Assembly (NCBI RefSeq): GCF_000203795.2
Contig: NW_006281099.1
Coordinates: 2,979,774-3,043,773 of the forward strand
DNA from: Batrachochytrium dendrobatidis JAM81
Lineage: Eukaryota > Chytridiomycota > Chytridiomycetes > Rhizophydiales
Reading direction: 5' to 3'
DNA length: 64,000 nucleotides
In this document: positions 44,601 through 54,067 of the stretch, piece by piece
Layout: each line of letters opens with the position of its first letter
Position numbering within the stretch: the stretch's first letter is position 1
Translations under genes and position numbers: made by a program
The notes under the pieces: generated by a model
The model's database searches: none
Seen by the model: only the letters and a program-made list of their open reading frames with translations
Told to the model about the DNA's origin: nothing

Positions 44601-47600
44601 TACTGGCGACTTTCTTCGCCGTGTTGAAGAGCGGTTTTCAAAAACTTCGGCTGCCTCTCTTCTTCAATCATACACTACTTTGGATCACGATCCATTGTCG
44701 TTTGTTGCTGGGTTCCTTGAGGCATTCCCCGAGGCTTCTTCACAGATTCTGACTCAAGAGGATGTATTCTACTTTCTTGCAGTGTGTAGCAATCCTGTTC
44801 GTAAACCCGTCAACTTTATTCCCGTCTTTGACGACAAATTTGAATTTTGGTTCAAGAAAGACTCTTTGTGGCAATCTGAAGATCTGGATGCTATTGTTGA
44901 GCAAGATGCCCAGCGTGTTGCTATTCTTCAGGGACCTGTTGCTGTGCGCCATTCAGCTGTTGTCGACGAGCCTGTTAAGCATATTCTTGACGGTATCTAT
45001 CATGGTCAGATTTCAGCCATCAAGGCCAAATACTACAACAATGACGAGTCTACTATCCCTGTTATTGAGTATATTGCACCTATTACCAATAGCCAGGTTA
45101 AACTTGCACATGTCCAAGTCTCCGAGTCAAACGAAGGATCAGAGCTTTCTACTATGCTTGAGCTTTCTACAAATGCTTCTGAACTTCCTTCAGTCAATGA
45201 CTACTTTGAGTATCTTGCAGGACCTGAAACCAGTTGGATGCGTGCTTTGCTAGCCTCTGATTCCATTGTTCAGGATAAACTGCTTGTGAGCAATCCTATC
45301 CGCCGTATCCTCCGTCCTCGTCCCGGACAGACCGTTTTCTTGCGACACGATAGCAAGCACAAGCCCATAATTTTGTCTGTCTATGATCGTCGCAAGGTGT
45401 TGAGTCAAATTCCTCAACGTCACCCGTCTGTCATTATCCGTCGCCAGGATTGTGGTCTTATCTCAGTTACGCTTTTCGAGCAACGCCACGATAAGCAAAT
45501 TCCTCTCGAGTTTAAATTTGTTTATATTCCCACTCAGGGTCGTAATCCTATCCACGAGGTCATGGAAGGACGTAGCGATCGTGTCAAGAAGTTTTACGCT
45601 TTATTGTGGAATATTTCTAGTGCCGAGTGTTCACTTTCTCCTCACGACATTTTCAAGAGCAGCTTCACTGTAGATTTGCAGCGCGTATCCGACTTTGTCC
45701 ACTTTATTGGAAACGAGGCTGAGCTTTATGCCAAGCCCAGCAAAGAAGGAAAAACTGTTGCTCCAATGGACTTTGCAATTGTTGCTGGATGGCGCTCACT
45801 TGTGACTGCTCTGCAGCCCAAGGAGATTGACGGTGATTTGCTGCGTCTCGTTCATCTCTCCAACGAGTTCCGTATGCTTGATTCGCGCGAAATGATCGAG
45901 TCTGGTGACGTTATTGACACGGAAGCCAGCATTCAATCAGTTCTTATCAGCGACTCTGGAAAGACTGTCGAGGTCAAGGGCATTCTTTCCAAAACTGTCA
46001 ATGGTGTCAGCAAACCCATTGTTGAAATCACTTCTCGCTTCCTTTATCGTGGAAAGTTTACCGATTTCCACAACTCGTTTGCCAAAACGATTGAAAAGAC
46101 TGTTCGTCTGGAGCTGGCTTCAAACAAAGACATTGCAGTTCTCAAGTCTAAGCCATGGGCCAAATGGAACAAATCCTCTGTTTCTGAACAGTATCTCCAG
46201 CCCGGTGTCACTCTTTTGTTCCGCCTTGAAACCGTTGCCAAATACAGTAGCGCCAATTTGTTTTCCAGCGTTCAGTGTAATGGCTCCATTTTACTCAAGA
46301 CCACTCGAGAGACGATTGAGATTGGACGTGTTGAATGTGAATCCACAAACTGTCACGGAAATGTTGTGATGGAGTATCTTAATCGCAATGGTTCTCCAAT
46401 AGAAAAGGAGGTTTATTTCCCATCAGGAGGCTACTCGCTTCTTCCTGATTCCAAGTTGTTTTCGGCTGTTGCTCGTGTTCCTGCCAACAACGTTGGATAT
46501 GCAGAAAGCTCTGGTGACTTGAACCCCATTCACGTCAATCCTTACTTTGCTGATCTTGCTTCCCTTCCCGGAACCATTACCCACGGCATGTGGACCAGTG
46601 CTTCTACTCGTAAATTTGTCGAGGTATATGCTGCCAATAATCAGCCTGAGCGTGTTCGCGAATACCAAGTCACTTTTATGGACATGGTTCTTCCCGGCGA
46701 GCTTCTTGAGACCAAGCTGTCTCATGTTGGCATGAGTAATGGAAAGCTTTTGGTCAAAATCGAGACTTTCAACACACGAGGCGCCATCGTTTTAACTGGA
46801 TCTGCTCTAGTTGAACAATCTACAAGTGCATATGTTTTCACTGGTCAAGGCTCTCAGGAGGTTGGCATGGGCATGGATTTGTACAAATCATCCGTGCTTG
46901 CGCGTGAAGTATGGGATCGTGCTGATCTGTATATTTTGGACACTTATGGTCTCTCGATTCTTGAGATTGTGCGTGACAACCCCAAATCCAAAACCGTATT
47001 CTTTGGTGGACACAAGGGTGCCAAGATTCGTGACCATTACATGAGTATGATGTATGACATTGTCAATGCAGCTGGTGTTACCGAGCATATTTCTATTTTC
47101 CCCGAAATCACATTATCTACCATGTCATATACCTTTTACCATCCCCAAGGTCTGCTGTCTGCTACTCAATTTACCCAGCCAGCACTCACTCTGCTTGCCA
47201 TTGCATCATTTACTGATATGCGTGGCAGTGGTGTTGTTCAAGCTGGTGCTCCATTTGCTGGTCACAGTCTTGGCGAGTATGCTGCCCTTTCTGCTTTTGG
47301 AGAGGTGCTCACTATTGAGAGCATGGTTGACATTACTTTCTACCGTGGTATGACCATGCAGGTTGCTGTGCCTCGTGATAGTTCTGGTCGATCTCAGTAT
47401 GGTATGGTTGCTGCTAACCCTGTTCGCGTCAGCACCACTATTGGTGAAATGGGTCTCAAGTTTATTATTAGCTCCATTGCCCGATGCTCGCAAGGACTGA
47501 TTGAGATTGTCAACTTTAACGTTGAAAACTTCCAGTATGTTATTGCTGGCGAGCTGGTCTATTTGGACACTCTGCGTCTTGTGTTGGACAAACTCAAGAC

Positions 47601-50600
47601 CCTCAACATGAACTTTGTTGAGCTAACCAAGGTTAAATCTGTTGCCGAGATTGAAAAACTTCTTGATGATATTGTGATGGAAAAGATTGAGATCTCACGT
47701 GCCACCAAGAAGGCTGGCGGTGGTATTATTACTCCTCAACGTGGTGTCGCAACTGTTCCGTTGGCCGGAATCGATGTACCATTCCATTCAACCTTCCTTA
47801 CCAATGGTATTGCTGCGTTCCGTAACATTCTGTTTGCAAACCTTGACATGCGTTTCATTAATGTTGAACGTCTTCACAGCAAGTATATTCCCAACTTGAC
47901 TGCGCGTCCATTTACCATTGACTTGTCCTACTTTGAGTATGTGTACTCTTTCACCAAGTCTTCTCATATCAAGACTGTCTTGGATTCTTGGAAAGAACAC
48001 GATGCAAAAGACCCTGCTGTTCAGCAACAGCGTGCATACACTCTTTTGATTGAACTACTGGCTCATCAGTTTGCCAGCTCTGTCAGATGGATTGAAACTC
48101 AGGATGTACTTTTCCGTGATTTCCAGGTTGAGCGTTTGATTGAAGTTGGCCCTAGTCCTGTATTGGCTGGTATGGCTGCTCGTACCCTCAAAATTAAATA
48201 TGAGGCTTATGACGATGCTGTTAATCAGAAGCGTACCCAGCTTTGCTCTACTAAAAATCGTCGTGAGATTTACTACGAATTTGAAGATGCTGTTGCAGAG
48301 ATTGCCGAACCGGTAGTTTCCGACGCTCCTGCTGCCGCACCCGCTGCTGCTGCCGTTGCTGCTGCTCCAGTTGCTGTCTCGGTTAGTGCTGCTGGCCCTG
48401 TTTCCGAAGAGCCTGTCACGGCAAGCGAGGTGCTGTATGTTTTGATTGCCAACAAACTGAAAAAGTCTCTGGATGAAATTCCATCCAGCAAAACCATCAA
48501 GGATCTGGTTGGTGGAAAGTCTACTTTGCAAAATGAAATTCTTGGTGATCTTGCCGCTGAATTTGGCAACGTTCTTGCAGACAAATCTGAAGAATTGCCT
48601 CTTGGCGAAGTTGCATCTGCTTTGCAAAATTCCCATTCTGGTACTCTTGGTAAAACCTCTACTACTCTTGTTAACAAATTGGTTTCTGGAAAGATGCCTG
48701 GTGGATTTGGTATGGGTCAGGTCAAGGCTCACATGTCTTCTGTTCATGGCCTTGGACCCAAGCGTACTGAAGGTGTTTTGCTTCACGGTCTCGTTCACGA
48801 ACCTGCCGCACGTCTTGGTTCTGAGATAGAGGCCAAGGCTTGGCTTGATAAGATTGCTGTTTCTTATGCTTCCAAACTTGGTATTTCACTTGGTGGTGGT
48901 GTTGAAGCTGCTGGCGGAGCTGCCGGTGGAGCCGCTACTGGAGCTGTAACTGTCAATAGCAAAGATTTTACTGATCTTAAAGACAAGATGAACAAGATGG
49001 TGCGCCAGCAGTTGTCTTTGTATGCCAAATTCCTTGATGTCGATCTTTTGGAAGGCTCGCGTCTTGCTGATGCTCACAGCAATCTCAATGCAGCTCTGCA
49101 GCTACAGTTGGACATGTGGCAGACTGAGCATGGAGATGCTTACGGTGATGGTATTCGTCCATCCTTTGACATTCTCAAAGCTCGAATTTTCGACTCTCAC
49201 TGGAATTGGGCTCGCCAAGATGCTCTCCAGCTGTACTATGACTTTGTCTTTGGACGCATTACAAGTGTTGATCGCGATCTGATGAATCAGGCCGTGCACT
49301 TGATGAATCGCACTGACGATGCTGAAGCTGTTATTAACTTTATGGAGTACTACATCAACAACTGCGATGAAAGCAAGGGCGAAAACTATGCTCGTGCCAA
49401 GACACTTGGCCGTGTTCTCATTGATAACTGCAAGGCAGCTCTCAATGCTGACCCTGTGTATAAAAACCTGGCTTATCGTCCAACCAAGCCAGTCACAACC
49501 ATTAATGATAAGGGCGAGCTACTGTATGTTGAGGAGCGCCGCAGCACTAGCAATATGAAGGATTACGTCAATGAGATGCGCGTTGGTAGCAATCTCACCA
49601 AACTGCCCGACTCTTCCTCATTGATTGCAGATTTTAGTGCTCTTAATGATCTTGTCAAGACCAATGGTGTTGCCAATGTCGAGTTCAAAAACAAGTTGGA
49701 TACCATCTTCAAGTCTATTAAGGATAACATTCCCCAGCCAACGTTTAATCAGCCCAATTTGCCCTTTTTGTTCCTCAAGCGTCGCTCTGTTGCTGATCCC
49801 AGTCATTGGGAGCCCGATGCAGAACTTACCAATGTCTATCTTGACTCGTTGGCTGAAATGGCCAAGGATGGTATTAGTTTCAAAAATCGAAACGTGCTCA
49901 TTACTGGCTGCGGAAAGGATTCTATTGGCGTGGAAATTCTAAAAGCACTGCTTTCTGGAGGTGCTCAAATCATTGTTACTACGTCTCGTTTCCAAAAGTC
50001 TAATCTTGAGTATTATCAGTCCATCTACGAGTCACACGGTTCAAAGGGATCGCGTTTGGTGGTTGTTCCGTTTAACGGAGGCTCGCACCAGGATGTCAAG
50101 GCTATTGTTGAATACATCTACAACAAGGATCCCAAGCTAGGACTTGGTTGGGATCTTGATGCAATTATTCCATTTGCTGCTATTCCAGAACAAGGTCGCG
50201 AGCTTGATGGTATTGATTCCAAATCTGAGCTTGCTCATCGCATCATGTTGACCAACCTGCTTCGCCTGCTCGGTGAAGTCAAGACCAAAAAGGCTTCGTT
50301 TGGATACGATACTCGTCCTGCTGCCGTGATGCTTCCACTTTCTCCTAACCACGGTACTTTTGGCGGTGATGGTCTATATGGCGAGTCCAAGATTGCTTTG
50401 GAGACTCTTATGAACCGGTTCCATTCTGAAAAATGGAGCAACTATCTTACCATGATTGGTGCAGTTATTGGTTGGACTCGTGGCACTGGTCTAATGTCTG
50501 CCAATAACATGGTAGCTCAAGGAATCGAGTCTCTTGGTGCCCGTACCTTTTCTCAACATGAGATGGCATTCAATCTAGTTGGTCTGCTTCATCAGTCGAT

Positions 50601-53541
50601 TGTTAACCGCACCTACACTGAACCTATTTGGGCAGATCTCAATGGTGGCTTGCATTTTGTAGCCGAACTCAACAAAATTTCATTTGACTTGAGGAGCAAG
50701 CTGCTCGAGACCTCTGAGATTCGTCGTGCTGTTGCTCGTGAAACTACTCTTGATCATCAAGTCGTCAAAGGACCTGCCAAGGGAGCCAATATTACTGTTA
50801 CTCCCCGTGCTAACATGAAGTTTGATTTCCTTAAGCTCAAGAAGCCTACCATGACTCATCTACGCGGTATGCTTGACTTGGACAAGGTTATTGTTGTTAC
50901 TGGCTTTGGAGAAGTTGGACCTTATGGTGGTTCGCGTACTCGTTGGGAAATGGAAAGCTACGGCGAGCTATCACTTGAAGGCTGCATTGAATTGGCATGG
51001 ATCATGGGATACATTACTTTCCACCGTGGTCCTCTTGGAAAGATTCCCAACTATTCTGGATGGATTGATGTTGAGACCAAGCAGCCAGTTCAAGACTCTG
51101 AGATCAAGAGCAAGTACGAGACCAAGATTCTTGAACACACAGGTATCCGTCTGATTGAGCCAGAGATTTTTGAAGGCTATGAGCCTACCAAAAAGATGTT
51201 CATTCAAGAAATCGCCATCACAGAAGAGATGACTGCCATTGAGGTTAGCAAGGAAGAAGCTGCTGCCTTCAAACTACACAATGGCGAATCTGCCATTATT
51301 GAGCAGCGCGGTGATCAATGGTTTGTCAGTTTTGCCAAGGGTGCTAGCATTTATGTGCCAAAATCACTTCGTTTTGATCGTCTTGTCGCTGGTCAAATCC
51401 CATCTGGATGGAGTGCGCAGCGTTATGGTGTTCCCGAAGATATTGTTGCACAGGTTGATCCAATTACTCTATATACTTTGGTTGCGACTGTTGAAGCACT
51501 TATTTCTTCTGGTATCACTGATCCGTACGAGTTTTACAAATACGTTCATGTTTCCGAGGTTGGAAACACAGCTGGCGGTGGTATGGGTGGCATGCTGGCC
51601 ATGCGCAAAATCTTTAGAAGATATGCTGAAATGCCCTCTTCCAAAGACATTTTACAAGAAAGCTTTATCAACACCATGCCTGCATGGATTAATATGTTGC
51701 TTCTTTCGTCGTCTGGACCAATCAAGACACCTGTTGGTGCATGTGCTACTGCTGCCGAATCTGTCGAGATTGCAGTGGATACTCTCTTGTCTGCCAAGGC
51801 ACGCGTTGTTATCTGTGGTGGCTATGATGATTTCCAAGAGGAAAGCTCATATGAATTTGCCAATATGAAGGCCACATCCAGCTCTGATGCTGAGTTTGCC
51901 ATGGGTCGCGAACCCCGTGAGATGTGCCGTCCTGCTTCTGACACTCGCAGCGGCTTTATGGAGTCTCATGGTGCTGGTATTGCAGTATTGATGACTGCCA
52001 GTCTTGCTCTCAAGATGGGTGTTCCTATTCGTGGCATTATTGCATCAACCAGCACTGCTACAGACAAAAACAGCCGATCTGTTCCTGCTCCGGGACAAGG
52101 TGTGCTCACTACTGCTCGCGAAGCTTCATTTGGCACTGCCAAATCATACCCACTTTTAGATATCAAATACCGTGCTCGTTATCTCAAGCGCGAGCGCGAG
52201 TTTATTAAACAGTGCGTTGCCGAAGAGTTGGAAGACTTGAAGGGTGAACTCCAAACCGGTCTTGCAAATGGTCTCATCACCGACAAAGATGTATTCATGG
52301 CTGAGCGCACTGCTCTTATTGAGCAAGATGCTTGCCGTAAGGAAAAGGCAGCCTTGTCCACATGGTCTCACGACTGGTGGCGCAGCAACCCTCACGTTTC
52401 TCCTCTACGTGCCGGTCTATCCACATTTGGTCTTACTGTTGACGACATTGGAGTTGCGTCTTTCCACGGCACAGGAACCAAGGCCAACGACTACAACGAG
52501 TCGTCTGTCGTGAATCAGCAAATGGAGCATCTTGGCCGTACATCTGGTAATGTTCTTCCAGCTGTTTTCCAGAAGCATCTTACTGGACATCCCAAGGGTG
52601 CAGCAGCAGCTTGGATGCTCAATGGTGCACTTCAGATGCTTGAAACTGGTATTGTTCCAGGTAATCGCAATCTTGATAACGTAGAAGATCGTCTTCGTAA
52701 ATTCAAGTACATTGTGTATCCCAGCCGATCTGTTCAAACTGACGGTCTCAAGGCGATTGTGCTCAAGTCGTTTGGATTTGGACAGGCAGGTGCAGAAATA
52801 CTGGTTCTTCATCCCGACTACCTATTTGCAGCGATTGATGATGCCAATTTCGAGGCATATGCCAAGGAGCGCGAGATTCGTCAAGTTGCTTCGTACCGAT
52901 ACTACCACGAGATGCTTACTAGTACAGCACCTCTTGTCCGTGTCAAGGATGCTGCACCATATACTGATGCACAACAGTCTACTGTTTATCTCAATCCGCT
53001 TGCACGTGCTACATTTGACAAGAAGACCGGATCCTACAACTTTAACAACAAGGATGCTCTTGCAGGAAAAGAAACCATCAAATCCTCTGATTTGGCGGTT
53101 ACACACGCGCTCGTTGAACAAGCTGCTACCAAGCTTGGTGCCTCATCTACCGACGGTCTCGGTGTTGATGTGCAGCTGATTTCCGAAATGTCAATCACTA
53201 ACGATGTGTTTGTTGCTCGCAACTTTACGCCTGAAGAGATTGCATATTGCAAGGCATCTGCCAACCCCACAGCCAGTTTTGCAGGTCGTTGGGCAGCCAA
53301 AGAAGCTGTGATCAAGGCAGTTTCGAATGCAGCAGGTAACAAGGTTGTATGGACCAAAGGTGCAGGCGCTCCATTGAATGAGATTGAGATCACTCGTGCA
53401 GAAGGACAAGCACCTATCGTGGTTCTCCACGGCGACGCCAAAAAGGCTGTTGCATTAGCCGGTGTCGCAGGACTCAAGGCCACCATTAGCCATAGCGGCT
53501 CATATGCTGTTGCCGTAGTATCAGCTTCTCATAAAGCCTAA
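41626..53541 (+). CDS. FAS: Fatty acid synthase, fused beta+alpha single polypeptide
   Basis: Fungal type-I FAS making palmitoyl/stearoyl-CoA in the cytosol, here as one intronless 3971-aa chain instead of separate FAS1 and FAS2. Order: acetyltransferase (GHSQG, Ser315), FMN enoyl reductase (from about 628, VMVAAMTPTTANEQFV), dehydratase (HVNPYFADLASLPGTITHGMW, about 1636), malonyl/palmitoyl transferase (FTGQGSQEVGMG; GHSLGEY, Ser1881), Ala/Pro linker (about 2230-2265), ACP (DLVGGKST, phosphopantetheine Ser2299), ketoreductase (LITGCGKDSIGVEIL, about 2752), ketosynthase (GACATAAES, Cys3373; His3614 in FHGTGTKAND; HLTGHPKG) and C-terminal phosphopantetheinyl transferase (GLGVDVQLISE, RWAAKEAVIKA). 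All active-site residues seen. ATG 41626 was chosen; 49 upstream codons are open but begin at TTG and match nothing in the family. Confidence 0.97.
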   Translation: MAMLANTNRSHSISSQASPMLVQQHHRQLLIKQNGVELAILVPAGLWPVAEYVKELFPGSTAAAPETTDAAVAATLAKSMPLPTTPIELLASLIDFVHSLLVHAPHTAAPNADTLVLLVDTLPFLSVLFLHFHERFLRDNNVHVVVRTLVTAEARLPVIRIYYAALALLSKNGLVSKEQFLPKPPALLSAVEWGSVVLFPIFGGQGNAEDYFEELVTLHATYDTFTRPFISRAAVTLAKHSGSVEAQSHHATLINVLSWLEQPDTRPLTEDLLATHLSLPLIGLTQLVAYYVLLKTLDLTPGQLRQHFIGSTGHSQGIVSSVAIAASNTEQEFFDNCQKALALLFWIGLRSQNASPSTTINPSILEDSITNNEGVPTPMLAVTGLQLCEIKKHVDATNSFLPADRHISLALINGPRTVICTGLPQSLYGLNVALRKLKVQPGVDQSRIPYSERKIRFSSRFLPVMVPFHSNYLESVPAILKQDIETHSLEFNSAELTIPVFNTHTGEDVRKAESIAMSLVKQICVQSVEWEKATNQANITHVIDFGPGGISGVGGLTYRNKEGTGVHVILANNLDVSGSELLDKSSLYNYDSKSVKYATNWGEKYRPRLVKIASTNEIHIDTPFSRLTAKPPVMVAAMTPTTANEQFVAAVINAGYHVELAGGGQHTEAYLRNRIQKIMDLVPAGEGINLNILFLNPRLWGFQYPASQAMRREGIPIEGICVAAGVPSLDVADEICTNLEAAGHRYVAFKPGSIETIRRVVSIAKNHPNLSIVLQWTGGRGGGHHSFEDFHQPMFETYAAIRRLDNIILVVGSGFGDHTETLPYLTGEWSIKFDYAPMPFDGILLGTRVMVAQESLASRGVKELMVNAKGITDESHWEKTYKGETGGIITVKSELGEPIHKVANRGVLFWKEMDDIIFSLPPKKRLPVLLEKRDYIIKKLNEDFQKQWFGRKADGSTCDLHEMTYAEVVNRLVSCLYFADSARWVDVTLRDVTGDFLRRVEERFSKTSAASLLQSYTTLDHDPLSFVAGFLEAFPEASSQILTQEDVFYFLAVCSNPVRKPVNFIPVFDDKFEFWFKKDSLWQSEDLDAIVEQDAQRVAILQGPVAVRHSAVVDEPVKHILDGIYHGQISAIKAKYYNNDESTIPVIEYIAPITNSQVKLAHVQVSESNEGSELSTMLELSTNASELPSVNDYFEYLAGPETSWMRALLASDSIVQDKLLVSNPIRRILRPRPGQTVFLRHDSKHKPIILSVYDRRKVLSQIPQRHPSVIIRRQDCGLISVTLFEQRHDKQIPLEFKFVYIPTQGRNPIHEVMEGRSDRVKKFYALLWNISSAECSLSPHDIFKSSFTVDLQRVSDFVHFIGNEAELYAKPSKEGKTVAPMDFAIVAGWRSLVTALQPKEIDGDLLRLVHLSNEFRMLDSREMIESGDVIDTEASIQSVLISDSGKTVEVKGILSKTVNGVSKPIVEITSRFLYRGKFTDFHNSFAKTIEKTVRLELASNKDIAVLKSKPWAKWNKSSVSEQYLQPGVTLLFRLETVAKYSSANLFSSVQCNGSILLKTTRETIEIGRVECESTNCHGNVVMEYLNRNGSPIEKEVYFPSGGYSLLPDSKLFSAVARVPANNVGYAESSGDLNPIHVNPYFADLASLPGTITHGMWTSASTRKFVEVYAANNQPERVREYQVTFMDMVLPGELLETKLSHVGMSNGKLLVKIETFNTRGAIVLTGSALVEQSTSAYVFTGQGSQEVGMGMDLYKSSVLAREVWDRADLYILDTYGLSILEIVRDNPKSKTVFFGGHKGAKIRDHYMSMMYDIVNAAGVTEHISIFPEITLSTMSYTFYHPQGLLSATQFTQPALTLLAIASFTDMRGSGVVQAGAPFAGHSLGEYAALSAFGEVLTIESMVDITFYRGMTMQVAVPRDSSGRSQYGMVAANPVRVSTTIGEMGLKFIISSIARCSQGLIEIVNFNVENFQYVIAGELVYLDTLRLVLDKLKTLNMNFVELTKVKSVAEIEKLLDDIVMEKIEISRATKKAGGGIITPQRGVATVPLAGIDVPFHSTFLTNGIAAFRNILFANLDMRFINVERLHSKYIPNLTARPFTIDLSYFEYVYSFTKSSHIKTVLDSWKEHDAKDPAVQQQRAYTLLIELLAHQFASSVRWIETQDVLFRDFQVERLIEVGPSPVLAGMAARTLKIKYEAYDDAVNQKRTQLCSTKNRREIYYEFEDAVAEIAEPVVSDAPAAAPAAAAVAAAPVAVSVSAAGPVSEEPVTASEVLYVLIANKLKKSLDEIPSSKTIKDLVGGKSTLQNEILGDLAAEFGNVLADKSEELPLGEVASALQNSHSGTLGKTSTTLVNKLVSGKMPGGFGMGQVKAHMSSVHGLGPKRTEGVLLHGLVHEPAARLGSEIEAKAWLDKIAVSYASKLGISLGGGVEAAGGAAGGAATGAVTVNSKDFTDLKDKMNKMVRQQLSLYAKFLDVDLLEGSRLADAHSNLNAALQLQLDMWQTEHGDAYGDGIRPSFDILKARIFDSHWNWARQDALQLYYDFVFGRITSVDRDLMNQAVHLMNRTDDAEAVINFMEYYINNCDESKGENYARAKTLGRVLIDNCKAALNADPVYKNLAYRPTKPVTTINDKGELLYVEERRSTSNMKDYVNEMRVGSNLTKLPDSSSLIADFSALNDLVKTNGVANVEFKNKLDTIFKSIKDNIPQPTFNQPNLPFLFLKRRSVADPSHWEPDAELTNVYLDSLAEMAKDGISFKNRNVLITGCGKDSIGVEILKALLSGGAQIIVTTSRFQKSNLEYYQSIYESHGSKGSRLVVVPFNGGSHQDVKAIVEYIYNKDPKLGLGWDLDAIIPFAAIPEQGRELDGIDSKSELAHRIMLTNLLRLLGEVKTKKASFGYDTRPAAVMLPLSPNHGTFGGDGLYGESKIALETLMNRFHSEKWSNYLTMIGAVIGWTRGTGLMSANNMVAQGIESLGARTFSQHEMAFNLVGLLHQSIVNRTYTEPIWADLNGGLHFVAELNKISFDLRSKLLETSEIRRAVARETTLDHQVVKGPAKGANITVTPRANMKFDFLKLKKPTMTHLRGMLDLDKVIVVTGFGEVGPYGGSRTRWEMESYGELSLEGCIELAWIMGYITFHRGPLGKIPNYSGWIDVETKQPVQDSEIKSKYETKILEHTGIRLIEPEIFEGYEPTKKMFIQEIAITEEMTAIEVSKEEAAAFKLHNGESAIIEQRGDQWFVSFAKGASIYVPKSLRFDRLVAGQIPSGWSAQRYGVPEDIVAQVDPITLYTLVATVEALISSGITDPYEFYKYVHVSEVGNTAGGGMGGMLAMRKIFRRYAEMPSSKDILQESFINTMPAWINMLLLSSSGPIKTPVGACATAAESVEIAVDTLLSAKARVVICGGYDDFQEESSYEFANMKATSSSDAEFAMGREPREMCRPASDTRSGFMESHGAGIAVLMTASLALKMGVPIRGIIASTSTATDKNSRSVPAPGQGVLTTAREASFGTAKSYPLLDIKYRARYLKREREFIKQCVAEELEDLKGELQTGLANGLITDKDVFMAERTALIEQDACRKEKAALSTWSHDWWRSNPHVSPLRAGLSTFGLTVDDIGVASFHGTGTKANDYNESSVVNQQMEHLGRTSGNVLPAVFQKHLTGHPKGAAAAWMLNGALQMLETGIVPGNRNLDNVEDRLRKFKYIVYPSRSVQTDGLKAIVLKSFGFGQAGAEILVLHPDYLFAAIDDANFEAYAKEREIRQVASYRYYHEMLTSTAPLVRVKDAAPYTDAQQSTVYLNPLARATFDKKTGSYNFNNKDALAGKETIKSSDLAVTHALVEQAATKLGASSTDGLGVDVQLISEMSITNDVFVARNFTPEEIAYCKASANPTASFAGRWAAKEAVIKAVSNAAGNKVVWTKGAGAPLNEIEITRAEGQAPIVVLHGDAKKAVALAGVAGLKATISHSGSYAVAVVSASHKA

Positions 53542-54067
53542 GTACGCCAGTTTTTATCAGTCATTATCATCTTTTTAGATGGTACACAATAAACATTTAT
53601 TGTTTTTGAATTAAAGAATTACAAGTGTAACTATACAGAATGGAACACATCTAGTTGATTGTTGAACTAGAGCGCGAATATTGAGTAGATTGTATCGAGA
53701 CCCAACCTATTGTCTAGATTGAAACTTGGTGATTGTACAGCGCATTCAGCGATCGTTTCCGATAGGAAAACAATTCCAGTTCAAGCAACGACTCAAGCTG
53801 CGAGAATACAGAAATTGATCGAAAACATTACTTTGGAGCGACTGTCTTGCTACGGATTGCCATCACAACACTCGTCCATCTTGACTGCTTTTCTATTCCA
53901 TTGAATTCATCACTCTGTCTTACTCACACCGTCTTTCTTCCTGCAGACCGTTTCTGATTCCTTCTTGGGCCAGTCGTCCATTCACTGCACTTACTTTTTC
54001 ATATCAAACATCGAGGATTTCAACCCGACGCTGCTTGGCCAACTTGACTTCATTCCGACCAACTGTT
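53542..54067. other. Intergenic region FAS to LeuRS
   Basis: Contains AT-rich 3' sequence of FAS, possibly eroded repeat words (ctagttgattgttgaactag near 53651), and a pyrimidine-rich tract before LeuRS (ctttcttcctgcag, near 53933) typical of a promoter or leader intron. No gene seen. Confidence 0.45.

Noticed and set aside
48055..48798. 247-codon minus-strand ORF
   Set aside because: Antisense shadow inside the FAS gene over the MPT/ACP linker.
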